NCBI GenBank assembly: GCA_021890795.1
Contig: JAKKUO010000010.1
Span: 1 to 56,947, forward strand
Reading direction: 5' to 3'
Source of the DNA: Bacillota bacterium
GTDB taxonomy: Bacteria; Bacillota; Sulfobacillia; Symbiobacteriales; ZC4RG38
DNA length: 56,947 bases
The notes beneath the pieces are model-generated. The model was not told the DNA's origin. It worked only from the letters and a program-made list of their open reading frames with translations, and did not search any database. Positions 44,155 through 54,348 of the stretch are shown in pieces; the first letter of the stretch is position 1, and each line of letters opens with the position of its first letter. A program made the position numbers and the translations under genes.

Positions 44155-44193
44155 TCAGACTACGACGAACTGATTATATACGAGAACACACAC
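44155..44193 (-). CDS. Possible 12-residue ORF upstream of the exporter
   Basis: GTG at 44193 is preceded 4-5 bases away by AAGGAGGA and reads MCVLVYNQFVVV before a stop. It is hydrophobic and lies about 80 bases before the permease start, near a TATAAT on the same strand. It may be a leader peptide or a chance match. Confidence 0.25.
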   Translation of the reverse strand: MCVLVYNQFVVV

Positions 44194-44260
44194 TGCTCCT
44201 CCTTCCTGCAATTGTATGTCCGATGTGCCATTGCGGCCGGCATACCTTTCCGGATGGGTA

Positions 44261-44300
44261 AACGCGAGAGGCTCGGCCGCCGTCTGGCCGAGCCTCTCGC
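44261..44300 (-). terminator. guaB terminator, second hairpin
   Basis: A perfect 14-bp stem (44264-44277 with 44287-44300, 9-base loop) followed on the minus strand by GTTTACCC. Confidence 0.7.
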
Positions 44301-44338
44301 CTGAACGTTTGTCACATCGTCGCCGCCAAGCAGTCAAC

Positions 44339-44372
44339 GGCGGCGGGGCCGGCCGCTCCGGTCCCCGCCGCC
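44339..44372 (-). terminator. guaB terminator, first hairpin
   Basis: A 10-bp stem GGCGGCGGGG/CCCCGCCGCC lies 15 bases after the guaB stop. It has no U run of its own and works, if at all, with the hairpin further on. Confidence 0.45.
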
Positions 44373-44386
44373 AGGGTTGAAAAGCC

Positions 44387-45910
<1,524 letters not shown>

Positions 45911-45975
45911 ATCCTCGGCGCTCCCAGGCAAACCCCTGGAACCGGCACAGGCGCGCATAGCCGCCCGGTGCGATG

Positions 45976-46000
45976 AGGCGGGGGCAGCAAGCCCCCGCCT
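45976..46000 (-). terminator. Terminator hairpin after the peptide-transporter operon
   Basis: A 10-bp perfect stem, AGGCGGGGGC with GCCCCCGCCT, and a 5-base loop; no U run. Confidence 0.55.
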
Positions 46001-46032
46001 TACAGCATCGCCCCCGGCGCAGGATCGTCCCG

Positions 46033-46065
46033 GGCCGAGGCGAAGGAGCGGCCGAGGCGAAGGAG
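46033..46065. repeat. Tandem 16-bp repeat after dppC
   Basis: GGCCGAGGCGAAGGAG at 46033-46048 and 46050-46065, period 17, between the dppC stop and its terminator hairpin. Confidence 0.75.
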
Positions 46066-46078
46066 GGGAAGCCCGGCC

Positions 46079-46966
46079 CTAGTTAAGCCGGGGATCCAGC
46101 GCGTCCCGGAGGCCGTCCCCCACCAGGTTGAGGGCCAGCACCGTGATCGCGATGGCCAGCCCGGGGAAAGTGACCACGTGGTGGGCCTGGCGCATGTACT
46201 GCCGGGACTGGGCCGCCATCGCGCCCCACTCGGGCTCGGGGGGCTGGGCCCCGAGGCCGATGAAGCTAAGGCCGGCGGCCGTCAGGATGGCCGTGGCCAG
46301 GGAGAGGGTGGCCTGGACGATGATGGGCGCCATGCAGTTGGGCAGGATGTGGCGCACCATCACCCGGAGGTCCGAGGCGCCGGCAGCGATCGCGGCCTGG
46401 ACGTAGTCCGACTCCCGCACCGCCAGCACCGCGGCCCGCATGATCCGGGCGTAGGACGGCACCGTGGCGAGGCCGACCGCGATCATCACGTTGTTCAGGC
46501 CCGGCCCCAGCATGGTCACGATGGTGATGGCGAGGAGGATGCTGGGGATGGCCAGGAGGATATCGACTATCCGCATCAGGAGGTGGTCAATCCACCCGCC
46601 GTAGTAGGCAGCCACCAGCCCCATGGTGCCGCCCACCACCAGAGCGATGCTCACCGAGGTGAAGCCGATGCGCAGGGAGATCCGGGCGCCGTAGACGATG
46701 CGGCTGAACAGGTCCCGGCCGAAGTCGTCGGTGCCGAGCCAGTGCTCCGGGCTGGGCCCCTGGAGCCGCTCGGGGAGCCTCTGCTCCAGGGGGTCATGGG
46801 TGGCTACGTAGGGAGCGAAGATCGCTGCCAGGGCGATGATGGTAAGGACGACGAGACCTACGCATGCCCCGGGGTTCCGCAGCAGGCGGCGCAGGGCCTG
46901 GCGCCCGAAGCTGACGGACGGGGCGGTCTGGCTGGTCGGAAGGGAGACCTCGGCCACAGGGGTCAC
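46079..46966 (-). CDS. dppC: Oligopeptide/dipeptide ABC transporter permease (DppC type)
   Basis: 295 residues with six membrane segments. The N-terminal tail and first helix (GACVGLVVLTIIALAAIFAPYVA) precede the family motif PLEQRLPERLQGPSPEHWLGTDDFGRDLFSRI. The EAA loop facing the ATPase is AAIAAGASDLRVMVRHILPN. Its GTG start overlaps the DppB stop as GTGA. Last gene of the operon; ATPase genes (dppD, dppF) do not follow. Confidence 0.93.
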   Translation of the reverse strand: MTPVAEVSLPTSQTAPSVSFGRQALRRLLRNPGACVGLVVLTIIALAAIFAPYVATHDPLEQRLPERLQGPSPEHWLGTDDFGRDLFSRIVYGARISLRIGFTSVSIALVVGGTMGLVAAYYGGWIDHLLMRIVDILLAIPSILLAITIVTMLGPGLNNVMIAVGLATVPSYARIMRAAVLAVRESDYVQAAIAAGASDLRVMVRHILPNCMAPIIVQATLSLATAILTAAGLSFIGLGAQPPEPEWGAMAAQSRQYMRQAHHVVTFPGLAIAITVLALNLVGDGLRDALDPRLN

Positions 46967-47901
46967 CTACCTTGGACGTACTGGGCGCGGATGCGGGGAT
47001 CGATCACGGCGTAAAGCAGGTCTACCAGGAGGTTGACCGCCGCCGCCAGAAAGCCGAACATCACCACGGCCCCTTGCACCACCGGGAAGTCCTTGGCCCG
47101 AATGGCGTCGACCATGAACCGGCCGATGCCCGGCCAGGAGAAGACCGTCTCGGTCACCACCACACCGGCCAGGAGGCTGCCGAAGTTGAGGCCTACCACG
47201 GTCACCACCGACAGCAGGGCGTTGCGGAGCGCGTGGCGGAAGATCACCACCCGTTCCGAAAGGCCCTTGGCCCTGGCGGTCCGGATGTAATCCTGCCGGA
47301 TCACCTCCAGGAGGGACGACCGGGTCATCCGGGCGATCAGGGCGGATTCCCGGGTCCCGAGGGTGATCGCCGGCAGGACCAGGTACTCCAGGCCCCCCAT
47401 GCGGCCGGAGGGCGGCAACCATCCCAAGTAGACGGCGAAGATGAGCATCAGCATAAGGCCTTGCCAGAAGGCCGGCATGGCCACGCCCCCCAGGGCGAAG
47501 AGCATGGCCAGGTGGTCGGCGAGTGAACCCCTTCGGACCGCGGAGATGACCCCTAACGGTATGCCAAGGAGCACGGAGAGGACCACCGCGGCCACCGCCA
47601 GCTCCACCGTCGCCGGAAGCCGCGCCAGCAGCTCCTCGGCCACCGGGCGGCTGGAGCGGATCGACCGCCCCAGGTCGCCGCGGACAAGGTTGGCCATAAA
47701 GCGGGCGAACTGCACGTAGGCCGGCTTGTCCAGTCCCATCTCCTGCCGGAGGGTCTGGAGCTGCTCCTCCGTAGCCCGTTCACCCAACATCAGCAGGGCA
47801 GGGTCACCGGGGGTCAGGACCAGCATGAGAAAGGCGAGGACGGCAACGCCAAACATCACGGGGATGACCGCCAGCAGCCGGGTGGTGACGTATCGCCACA
47901 A
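46963..47901 (-). CDS. dppB: Oligopeptide/dipeptide ABC transporter permease (DppB type)
   Basis: 312 residues with six membrane segments. It opens WRYVTTRLLAVIPVMFGVAVLAF, has the extracellular loop typical of the family (LTPGDPALLMLG...MGLDKPAYVQFARF), and the EAA motif TARAKGLSERVVIFRHALRNA. The TTG at 47901 places the start where DppB proteins normally begin and has AGAGG 10 bases upstream; the GTG at 47925 would add 8 residues. The 173-base gap after the binding-protein gene holds no gene. With DppC it forms the channel for peptides, or nickel or other DppA-type cargo. Confidence 0.92.
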   Translation of the reverse strand: MWRYVTTRLLAVIPVMFGVAVLAFLMLVLTPGDPALLMLGERATEEQLQTLRQEMGLDKPAYVQFARFMANLVRGDLGRSIRSSRPVAEELLARLPATVELAVAAVVLSVLLGIPLGVISAVRRGSLADHLAMLFALGGVAMPAFWQGLMLMLIFAVYLGWLPPSGRMGGLEYLVLPAITLGTRESALIARMTRSSLLEVIRQDYIRTARAKGLSERVVIFRHALRNALLSVVTVVGLNFGSLLAGVVVTETVFSWPGIGRFMVDAIRAKDFPVVQGAVVMFGFLAAAVNLLVDLLYAVIDPRIRAQYVQGR

Positions 47902-48074
47902 CGGGGTGACACCTCTTTTGCCCACAACCGTATCCGGATTCGCACCAGAGAACAGGGAACAGGGCTGCAGGGTAAGGACCCGTGCAGCGGATGGGGATCG
48001 GCACTGCCGGATGAGGACCGGGCTCCAGGAGCGGGGCCGGATGAAACCGACCCCACCCCTGAAGCCCAGAGAGG

Positions 48075-49640
48075 TTATTCCTTGGTGACGTCCTTCAGAC
48101 GGTGATGCCCGGCCGGGTGCGGCACGAAGCCCTTCACCGTCTTGCCGAGGCCGGTGACCTCCTCGCCAACGTTGAGGAAGAGCCACGGCGCGTCCGCGGT
48201 GATCAGCTCCTGAGCCTCCCGGTAGGCCTGCAGCCGCTCCTCGGGGTTGGAGCTCTGGCGGCCCTTGTCCAGCAGTTCGTCCACCCGGGGGTTGGTGTAG
48301 AAGGTGCGGTTGCCGGGGGAACCGTGCTGGCTGCTATGGAAGAGCGGGTACAGGCCGTAGTCGGCATCGCCGGTGACGGTGACCCAACCGAGGATGAACA
48401 TGTCGTGCTTGCCGGCCGCGGTGTCCTCCAGGTACTGGCCCCACTCCACGACCTCGATCTTGACGTTCACGCCGATCTTGGCCAGATCGGCCTGGACCTT
48501 CTCTGCGATCTTCACCCGGACCGGGTTGTCGTTGGTCCAGAGGGTGGTCTCAAAGCCGTTCGGGTAACCGGCCTTGGCCAAGAGTTCCTTGGCCTTTTCG
48601 GGGTTGTACTCGTAGCCCTTGAGGTCGGGATGGGCACCCCAGACCAGGGGGGAGATGGGGCCCCTGGCCTTCTGGCCGATGTTCTCCAGGATGTGCTCGA
48701 TGATCTCGTCGACGTTGACCGCGTGGTTGATGGCCTGCCGGACCTCCACCTTGTCAAAGGGCGACTTCTTGAGGTTGAAGCCGATGTAGTTGGTGGAGAG
48801 GGTCATATCCCGGGTGAGCTGGATGTTCGGATCGCCCTGGAGCCGCTGGTAGTCCTGGGGCTCGATGTTGTAGGCGATGTCGATGGCGCCGGTCTCCAGC
48901 TCGATGGCCCGGGTGGCGCCCTCGGGAATGCTCCGAAAGGTCAGCTTCTGGGCTTTGGCGGGACCGCCCCAGTACTCATCGAACCGCTCCAGCTCGATGT
49001 GGGAACCCTTGGTCCAGCTGACGAGCTTGAAGGGCCCGGTGCCGACCGGTTTGCTGCCGTAGTCCTCGCCAGCCTCGGTGACCGCCTTCTCGTTCAGGAT
49101 GGAGGCGGCGGTGTGGGCCAGGTGGCTGAGGATGGGCGCGAAGGGGTACTTGAGGACGATGCGGACCTTGTAGTCGTCGACCACCTGGACCTCCTGGACG
49201 GGCTCCAGCAGGAAGGCGGCCGGCGCCTTGGTCTCAGGGTTGACCAGGCGGTCAAAGGTGAACTTGACGTCCCGGGCGGTCAGGGTCTCGCCGTTGTGGA
49301 ACTTGACCCCTTGCCGGAGCTCAAACTCCCAGGTCACGTCGTCGATCTGGGTCCACTTGGTGGCCAGGCCCGGCTCGAGCTTCAGGTCCTCGGTCTGCTC
49401 CACCAGGGTGTCGTAGATCTGCTTCATGACCCTGGAAGAGGGCTGGTCGTTGGTCTTGTGCGGGTCCAGGGAGACCGCATCGGCCCCCTGGGCCACGACG
49501 ATGTGGACCGGCTCCTGGGAGGCCGATTCCCCGGTCTCGGTGCCGGCCGTGGCATCGGCCGGGGTATCGCCGGCCCTGTTCCCGCAGCCGACCGCGACCA
49601 GCATCAGAAGCGCCAGCGCCGCTGCCAGCCGCCTACGCAT
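48075..49640 (-). CDS. dppA: Peptide-binding lipoprotein of the ABC transporter (SBP family 5)
   Basis: 521 residues. A short signal peptide ends in a lipobox (VAVGC) with Cys19 as the lipid anchor, then a Thr/Ala/Glu linker of about 25 residues, then a family-5 solute-binding fold (SLDPHKTNDQPSSRVMKQIYDTLVE, GVKFHNGETLTARDVKFTFDRL, GTGPFKLVSW). It hangs outside the membrane and delivers peptides to DppBC. It has its own promoter and is the first gene of the operon. Confidence 0.94.
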   Translation of the reverse strand: MRRRLAAALALLMLVAVGCGNRAGDTPADATAGTETGESASQEPVHIVVAQGADAVSLDPHKTNDQPSSRVMKQIYDTLVEQTEDLKLEPGLATKWTQIDDVTWEFELRQGVKFHNGETLTARDVKFTFDRLVNPETKAPAAFLLEPVQEVQVVDDYKVRIVLKYPFAPILSHLAHTAASILNEKAVTEAGEDYGSKPVGTGPFKLVSWTKGSHIELERFDEYWGGPAKAQKLTFRSIPEGATRAIELETGAIDIAYNIEPQDYQRLQGDPNIQLTRDMTLSTNYIGFNLKKSPFDKVEVRQAINHAVNVDEIIEHILENIGQKARGPISPLVWGAHPDLKGYEYNPEKAKELLAKAGYPNGFETTLWTNDNPVRVKIAEKVQADLAKIGVNVKIEVVEWGQYLEDTAAGKHDMFILGWVTVTGDADYGLYPLFHSSQHGSPGNRTFYTNPRVDELLDKGRQSSNPEERLQAYREAQELITADAPWLFLNVGEEVTGLGKTVKGFVPHPAGHHRLKDVTKE

Positions 49641-49688
49641 GGAACCATTCCCCCCTACGGTGGTTGTCTGAGGACCACATCAATCCAC

Positions 49689-49717
49689 ATATTACCGTAC
49701 AACCGGTTGATTCGCAA
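49689..49717 (-). promoter_or_regulatory. dppA promoter with internal palindrome
   Basis: On the minus strand TTGCGA (49712-49717), a 17-base spacer and TAATAT (49689-49694). The perfect palindrome CAACCGGTTG (49700-49709) fills the spacer and could be an operator. Confidence 0.6.
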
Positions 49718-49842
49718 TAATCGCTGTAAGTAGAAAACCACTCGGTTTTGTCGATTCCTGCTTCTCCGCACCTGCACGCACGGGCTCGGAGGAACTTATG
49801 CAAATTCGCAAGCAACCATGTCTCCCGGGGGCAGCGCGCGCC

Positions 49843-49874
49843 GAGGCCCCGGGGCGGAGACGCCCCGGGGCCTC
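49843..49874 (-). terminator. Hairpin ending the MacAB/repeat-protein operon
   Basis: A perfect 14-bp stem (49843-49856 with 49861-49874, 4-base loop), 40 bases after the repeat-protein stop. No U run. Confidence 0.6.
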
Positions 49875-49913
49875 GCTTCTGCCGGCCAGGCAGCCTTATG
49901 GGTTGCCCTCAGG

Positions 49914-52295
49914 TCAGCGGGAAATCACCACCAGGTGCTGGTAGCTCACCTGCCCCGGCATCACCCGGAAGAGGGTCGGCAGCCCCAGGTTGCCGGCCTG
50001 CCGGTACCCGGCGGCGGGGGCTGCCACCCGGACCAGGTAACGGCCGCCGGCGGGATTGGCCGGCACATCGGCAAACCGGTACCGGCCCTGGAAGTCGGTC
50101 TGGGCCGTCGCCACCACGCCGGCCCCCTCCCGGACCAGCTGGAGCCACACCCCGGGCAAGGGCTGCCCCTGGGGGTCCATGACGGTGCCAGCGACGGTCC
50201 CGGTCCCGCTGGGCCGGGCCAGGTCCACGGTCCGCCGCTCCCCGGGCTGGAGGATCACCGGCCCCACCGGCTGCAGGGCCGGGGTGAGGCCCGGGGCCGC
50301 GGGCTGCCCAGCCGGCCGCTCCGCCGCCTCCCCCGCGCCCACCGCCAGGGTGAGGGGCACCCCCGGGGGCAGGCCCGTCAGCTCATACCAACCCGCGGAC
50401 CGGGTGTGTGCAGAGAACCGCCGGCCGTCGGGAGCCACCGCCACCACCACGCCGCCGGAAACCGACCGGCCGCCGTCGCCGGCGACCCGGCCGGTGATCG
50501 TCGCCCCCATGGGGCGGAGGGTGACATTGACCACCGCTCCCTGGGCGGGGTCCAGGGCGATCACCTCCGGCCCCATCCCCGGCCAGTAGCCCTCCGCCTG
50601 GACCGTCAGGGTCCACCGGCGGCCGGTGCTCACCTCCGGAAACCGGAAGGCTCCCAGGTCGTCGGTGGTGGTCTCCAGGGCGAGGCCGCCGCCCTCGGGC
50701 AGGAGGATGACCCTGGCGCCGGTCACCGGCCGGCCGTCGGGGTCCGACACCTGGCCCGACACCGGCGCCGAAACCGGGTAGAGCACGGCGTTCACCACGG
50801 TCTCCTGCTCCTTGGTCACGTCCAGGGTGGGCTCGCCCACCACCAGGTCGTAGTAGCCGGGCTTCCGGATCCGCACCACAAAGCCGTTCCCCTTGGGCGC
50901 CCACCAGCTGCTGGCCGGGGCCTGGTTCCCCTCCACCCGGGTGAAGAGCCGGTGGCCCAGGGCGTCGGTAGTCCCCTCCCGGATCTTGCCGAAGCCTTCC
51001 CGGAAGAGCTCCACCGTCGCTCCTTCCACCGGGCGGCCGGCGGGGTCCACCACCGCCACCCGGACGTTACCTTCATCGTACATGTCGCCGGAGCCCCGCT
51101 GGAACTGGAGGGTGACCTCCCAGGGCTTGCCGGGGGTCAGCTCGACCCAGTCGGTGACGGCCCCGGTCCGGGCCCCGTCCAGGGCGATCACCCGCAGCCG
51201 GTACCGGGCCCCGGGCTGCACGTGCACCCCGGTGATGTGGAAGGTGCCGTCCGGCTGGGCCTTCACCGTGCTAATGACTCCAACCCCCTGCCGCTCCAGG
51301 AGGACCTCCGCCCCGCCGACGCCATGACCGTCGGCCTCCAGCACCCGGCCGGTGATCTGGGTCTGGATGGGGCTCACCGCCAGCCGGCTCTCCCCGGTCA
51401 GGCTGCGGATGGTGCCCCCCGGGAGCAGGAAGGGGTCGGTGCGGAGCGCGCCGTGCTGGGGGGCCAGCACGTCCACCTGGTAGGTGTCCCCTTCGCCGGT
51501 GGAGGCCGGCACCTCCAGGTCAAAGGACCCGGCCGCGTCGGTGAAGGCCTCGGCTACCACCCCAAAGCCCGCCCGCAGCACCCGGACCCGGGCCGAGGCG
51601 AGGGGCACGCCCCCCACGGTGGTGACCACCGTGCCGCCCACCCGGGCGGTGGCCGGTTCCAGGGTGACCGTCACCCCGGTCTCTTTCCCCCCGGCCAGGG
51701 CCCCCAGGTCCACGAGCTTGGGCTGGTACCCCTGGGCCCGGACCGCCAGGGCGTACCCCTCGCCGCCGGGACCGGCCAGGGCGAAGTGACCGTCCGACCG
51801 GGCCGTCCCGGCAGCCACGGCCCCGACTCCGGTCTGGATCAGGGTCACCTCCGCCGCCGAAACGGGCTGGCCGGTGCGGGCATCCAGCACCCGGCCTGCC
51901 ACCACCGCCTCCAGGGGTGCGAGGGTCAGGGTCACAAAAGGCTCCTGGGTACCGGGGACGTAGGGCACCTCCCCGGCGGTGTGACCCGGAGCCCAGGCCC
52001 GCAGCCAGTAGACCCCGTCGGTCAGGCCGGAGAACTGGAAGTACCCCTCGCCGTCCGCGGTGGCCACCGCCACCCGGCCGGCCGTGTACCGGAAGAGCTC
52101 CACCTCCGCGCCCGGGAGGGGCTGTCCGTCGGTGTCGACCACCTGGCCGAGCACGGCCCGGGGCACCGCCGGCGCACCAGGGGAGGTGAGGGGCGGCGCG
52201 GAGGCCGGCGCCTGCGCGGCCAGGGCGCCCGGGGACGCCCCCAAGGAGAGGACCGCCGCCAGGGCCGCGGCCAGGGCAGCACGATGCCGCAGCAA
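49914..52295 (-). CDS. Secreted protein of eight carboxypeptidase-regulatory-like repeats
   Basis: 793 residues. A signal peptide (basic LRHR, then an Ala/Leu core ending ASPGALA) precedes about eight beta-sandwich repeats of ~75-100 residues resembling CarboxypepD_reg domains. Each follows the pattern (V/I)xGxVxDxxGxPVxGAxVxLxxxGxG...A.T.xxGxFxxxGL...YxLxVxAxGY. Examples start at LGQVVDTDGQPLPGA, AGRVLDARTGQPVS and GTVMDPQGQPLPGV. No enzyme domain and no C-terminal anchor is visible. The start is a TTG at 52295 with GGAGG 8 bases upstream. It is the last gene of the Yip1-MacA-MacB operon, 74 bases after the permease, so it may be handled by, or work with, that machinery outside the cell. Confidence 0.82.
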   Translation of the reverse strand: MLRHRAALAAALAAVLSLGASPGALAAQAPASAPPLTSPGAPAVPRAVLGQVVDTDGQPLPGAEVELFRYTAGRVAVATADGEGYFQFSGLTDGVYWLRAWAPGHTAGEVPYVPGTQEPFVTLTLAPLEAVVAGRVLDARTGQPVSAAEVTLIQTGVGAVAAGTARSDGHFALAGPGGEGYALAVRAQGYQPKLVDLGALAGGKETGVTVTLEPATARVGGTVVTTVGGVPLASARVRVLRAGFGVVAEAFTDAAGSFDLEVPASTGEGDTYQVDVLAPQHGALRTDPFLLPGGTIRSLTGESRLAVSPIQTQITGRVLEADGHGVGGAEVLLERQGVGVISTVKAQPDGTFHITGVHVQPGARYRLRVIALDGARTGAVTDWVELTPGKPWEVTLQFQRGSGDMYDEGNVRVAVVDPAGRPVEGATVELFREGFGKIREGTTDALGHRLFTRVEGNQAPASSWWAPKGNGFVVRIRKPGYYDLVVGEPTLDVTKEQETVVNAVLYPVSAPVSGQVSDPDGRPVTGARVILLPEGGGLALETTTDDLGAFRFPEVSTGRRWTLTVQAEGYWPGMGPEVIALDPAQGAVVNVTLRPMGATITGRVAGDGGRSVSGGVVVAVAPDGRRFSAHTRSAGWYELTGLPPGVPLTLAVGAGEAAERPAGQPAAPGLTPALQPVGPVILQPGERRTVDLARPSGTGTVAGTVMDPQGQPLPGVWLQLVREGAGVVATAQTDFQGRYRFADVPANPAGGRYLVRVAAPAAGYRQAGNLGLPTLFRVMPGQVSYQHLVVISR

Positions 52296-52369
52296 GTTCC
52301 ATCCCTCCAACCGGTCGGAGCTGAGCGCCGGCCCGGCGGTTCCGAGGGCCGCCGCCGGCGCATGGGGCG

Positions 52370-53569
52370 CTATTCGTACCGCAGCGCCTCGATGGGATCG
52401 AGGGACGCCGCCTTGCTGGCGGGGTAGACCCCGAAGACCACCCCGACCAGCACCGAGAAGCCCACCGCCAGGGCCACCGCATCCCAGGTGATGGAGAGGG
52501 GGATGTCCAGAGCCCGGCCCACCAGCCAGACGGGCACCTGCGCCAGGGCCGTGCCAATCAGCCCCCCGGAGACGGAGATCACCACCGCCTCGATGAGGAA
52601 CTGCCAGAGGATGTCGGAGCGGCGGGCGCCGATGGCCTTCCGCACTCCGATCTCCCGGGTCCGTTCCGTCACCGAAACCAGCATGATGTTCATGATCCCG
52701 ACCCCGCCCACCACCAGGGAGATGGCCGCGATGGCCCCGATCACCCCGGTCAGGATCCCGGTGACGCTGCTCAGGGCCTGGGTGATCTGCTGGGTAGAGA
52801 CCACCATGAACTCCCCGTTGGGGTGGGCGGCCTTGAGGTAGGCCTTGATGTCCTCCACCACCTGGTTCAGGTCGGCGCCGTCCTCCACCACCACGTCGAC
52901 GCTCAGGATATCTTTCGTGCCGGTGATCCGCCGGACCGCGGTGCCCGGCGCCATCACCAGCTGCTCCAGGCCAAAGCCCCCGAAGGCTCGGGCCAGGAGG
53001 CCGGTGTCCGGCTGCACGACGCCGATGACCGTAAAGGGGTAGCCGGCGGCGTAGATCGCCTTGCCGACAGGATCCTCGCTGCCGAAGAGGTCCTCGGCCA
53101 ACTTGCTGCCAATCACCGCCACCCGGGCGCCGGCGGCCTCCTCCTCCCGGGTGAACCACCGGCCAGGACTGATGGTCATCCGGTAGGCCTCCGCATAGCC
53201 GGCGGAAAGCCCCACCAGGTCGGCGTTCCGCCGCTGGGACCCGTGCCGGACCTCGGTGCGGAGCATGTCCTGGGTCATGATCTCCCGGATCTCCGGCACC
53301 GCCAAGGCAAGCCGGTCCAGGTCATCCTCGTTGAGCAGTTCGAAGCGACTACGCTCGGACCCTGTGGGCTGCCTGGGGAAGATGGTGATCAGGTTGCCGC
53401 CCAGCCCCTGGATCTCGCTGATGACCGCCGCCCGGGTGCCCCGGCCGATGGTGATGATGGCGATCACCGAGCCGACCCCGATGATGATCCCGAGCATGGT
53501 CAGGGCCGCCCGGAGCCGGTTGCTCATCAGGGCCTCCCAGGCGAGCCGCAGGTTCTCCCAGAGGTTCAC
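52370..53569 (-). CDS. MacB-type ABC permease (FtsX/MacB_PCD)
   Basis: 399 residues. One N-terminal helix ([21 protein letters not shown]), a large extracytoplasmic MacB core domain (~45-270), and three C-terminal helices of the FtsX domain with the conserved [22 protein letters not shown] loop. The GTG start overlaps the ATPase stop as GTGA. Together with the adaptor and ATPase it forms a mechanotransmission-type MacAB pump that moves substrates from the outer face rather than through the membrane. Confidence 0.93.
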   Translation of the reverse strand: MNLWENLRLAWEALMSNRLRAALTMLGIIIGVGSVIAIITIGRGTRAAVISEIQGLGGNLITIFPRQPTGSERSRFELLNEDDLDRLALAVPEIREIMTQDMLRTEVRHGSQRRNADLVGLSAGYAEAYRMTISPGRWFTREEEAAGARVAVIGSKLAEDLFGSEDPVGKAIYAAGYPFTVIGVVQPDTGLLARAFGGFGLEQLVMAPGTAVRRITGTKDILSVDVVVEDGADLNQVVEDIKAYLKAAHPNGEFMVVSTQQITQALSSVTGILTGVIGAIAAISLVVGGVGIMNIMLVSVTERTREIGVRKAIGARRSDILWQFLIEAVVISVSGGLIGTALAQVPVWLVGRALDIPLSITWDAVALAVGFSVLVGVVFGVYPASKAASLDPIEALRYE

Positions 53570-54348
53570 GCCGGCTCACCTCCGGCGGCGGGGCGGTCCT
53601 CCCAGCGCAGGTCGCCTCCCGCGGCCATGGTCGCCAGGACCTCCCGGGCCAGGAGCCGCTCCGTCACCGGCCGGTCGCCGGTGATCCGGCCGTCCCGGAC
53701 CGTCACCACCCGCTTGGCGTGGGCGGCGATATCCGGCTCGTGGGTGACCAGGAGGATGGTCACCCCCTCGTCGTTGAGCTGCTGGAGGAGGGCCATGATC
53801 TCCTCGCCGGACCGGGAGTCCAGGTTCCCCGTGGGTTCGTCCGCCAGGATGATGGAAGGCTCGTTCACCAGAGCCCGGGCGATGGCCACCCGCTGCCGCT
53901 GGCCGCCGGAGAGCTCGTTGGGCTTGTGGTGGGCCCGGTCGCCCAGGCCCACCCGCTCGAGGGCCGCCAGGGCCCGGCGCCGGCGCTCCGCCGGCGCCAC
54001 CCCGGCGTAGATCAGGGGCTGCTCCACGTTCCGGGCCGCGGTCATCCGGGGCAGCAGGTTGAAGGTCTGGAAGACAAACCCGATCTGCCGGTTCCGGACG
54101 TAGGCCAGTTCATCCTCGCTCAGGTCGCTCACCCGCCGGCCCGCCAGGTAATAGACCCCTGCGGTGGGCCGGTCAAGGCAGCCAATGATGTTCATCAGGG
54201 TGGACTTGCCCGACCCGGACGGACCCATGATGGCCACAAACTCCCCCGGGAACACCTCCAGGTCGATGCCCCGGAGGGCGTGGACCGCGATGGGCCCGGA
54301 GCGGTAGACCTTCTCCACGCCTTCGAGGCGGATGATCGGTTCGGTCAT
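53566..54348 (-). CDS. MacB/LolD-type ABC ATPase
   Basis: 260 residues. Walker [11 protein letters not shown]-loop [10 protein letters not shown], signature [15 protein letters not shown], Walker [14 protein letters not shown]-loop VTHEPD. The ATG at 54348 overlaps the adaptor stop (ATGA). A C-terminal extension of ~30 residues ([24 protein letters not shown]) goes beyond the usual LolD end. Powers the MacB-like permease. Confidence 0.94.
   Translation of the reverse strand: MTEPIIRLEGVEKVYRSGPIAVHALRGIDLEVFPGEFVAIMGPSGSGKSTLMNIIGCLDRPTAGVYYLAGRRVSDLSEDELAYVRNRQIGFVFQTFNLLPRMTAARNVEQPLIYAGVAPAERRRRALAALERVGLGDRAHHKPNELSGGQRQRVAIARALVNEPSIILADEPTGNLDSRSGEEIMALLQQLNDEGVTILLVTHEPDIAAHAKRVVTVRDGRITGDRPVTERLLAREVLATMAAGGDLRWEDRPAAGGEPA

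Noticed and set aside
44339-44372. A riboswitch or small RNA between guaB and the exporter
   Set aside because: The two hairpins directly follow the guaB stop and are explained as termination structures; no further conserved fold is evident.
52296-53159. An N-terminal extension of the repeat protein up to 53159
   Set aside because: That stretch is antisense-like or out-of-frame sequence of the MacB permease gene; a signal peptide and ribosome site mark the start at 52295.
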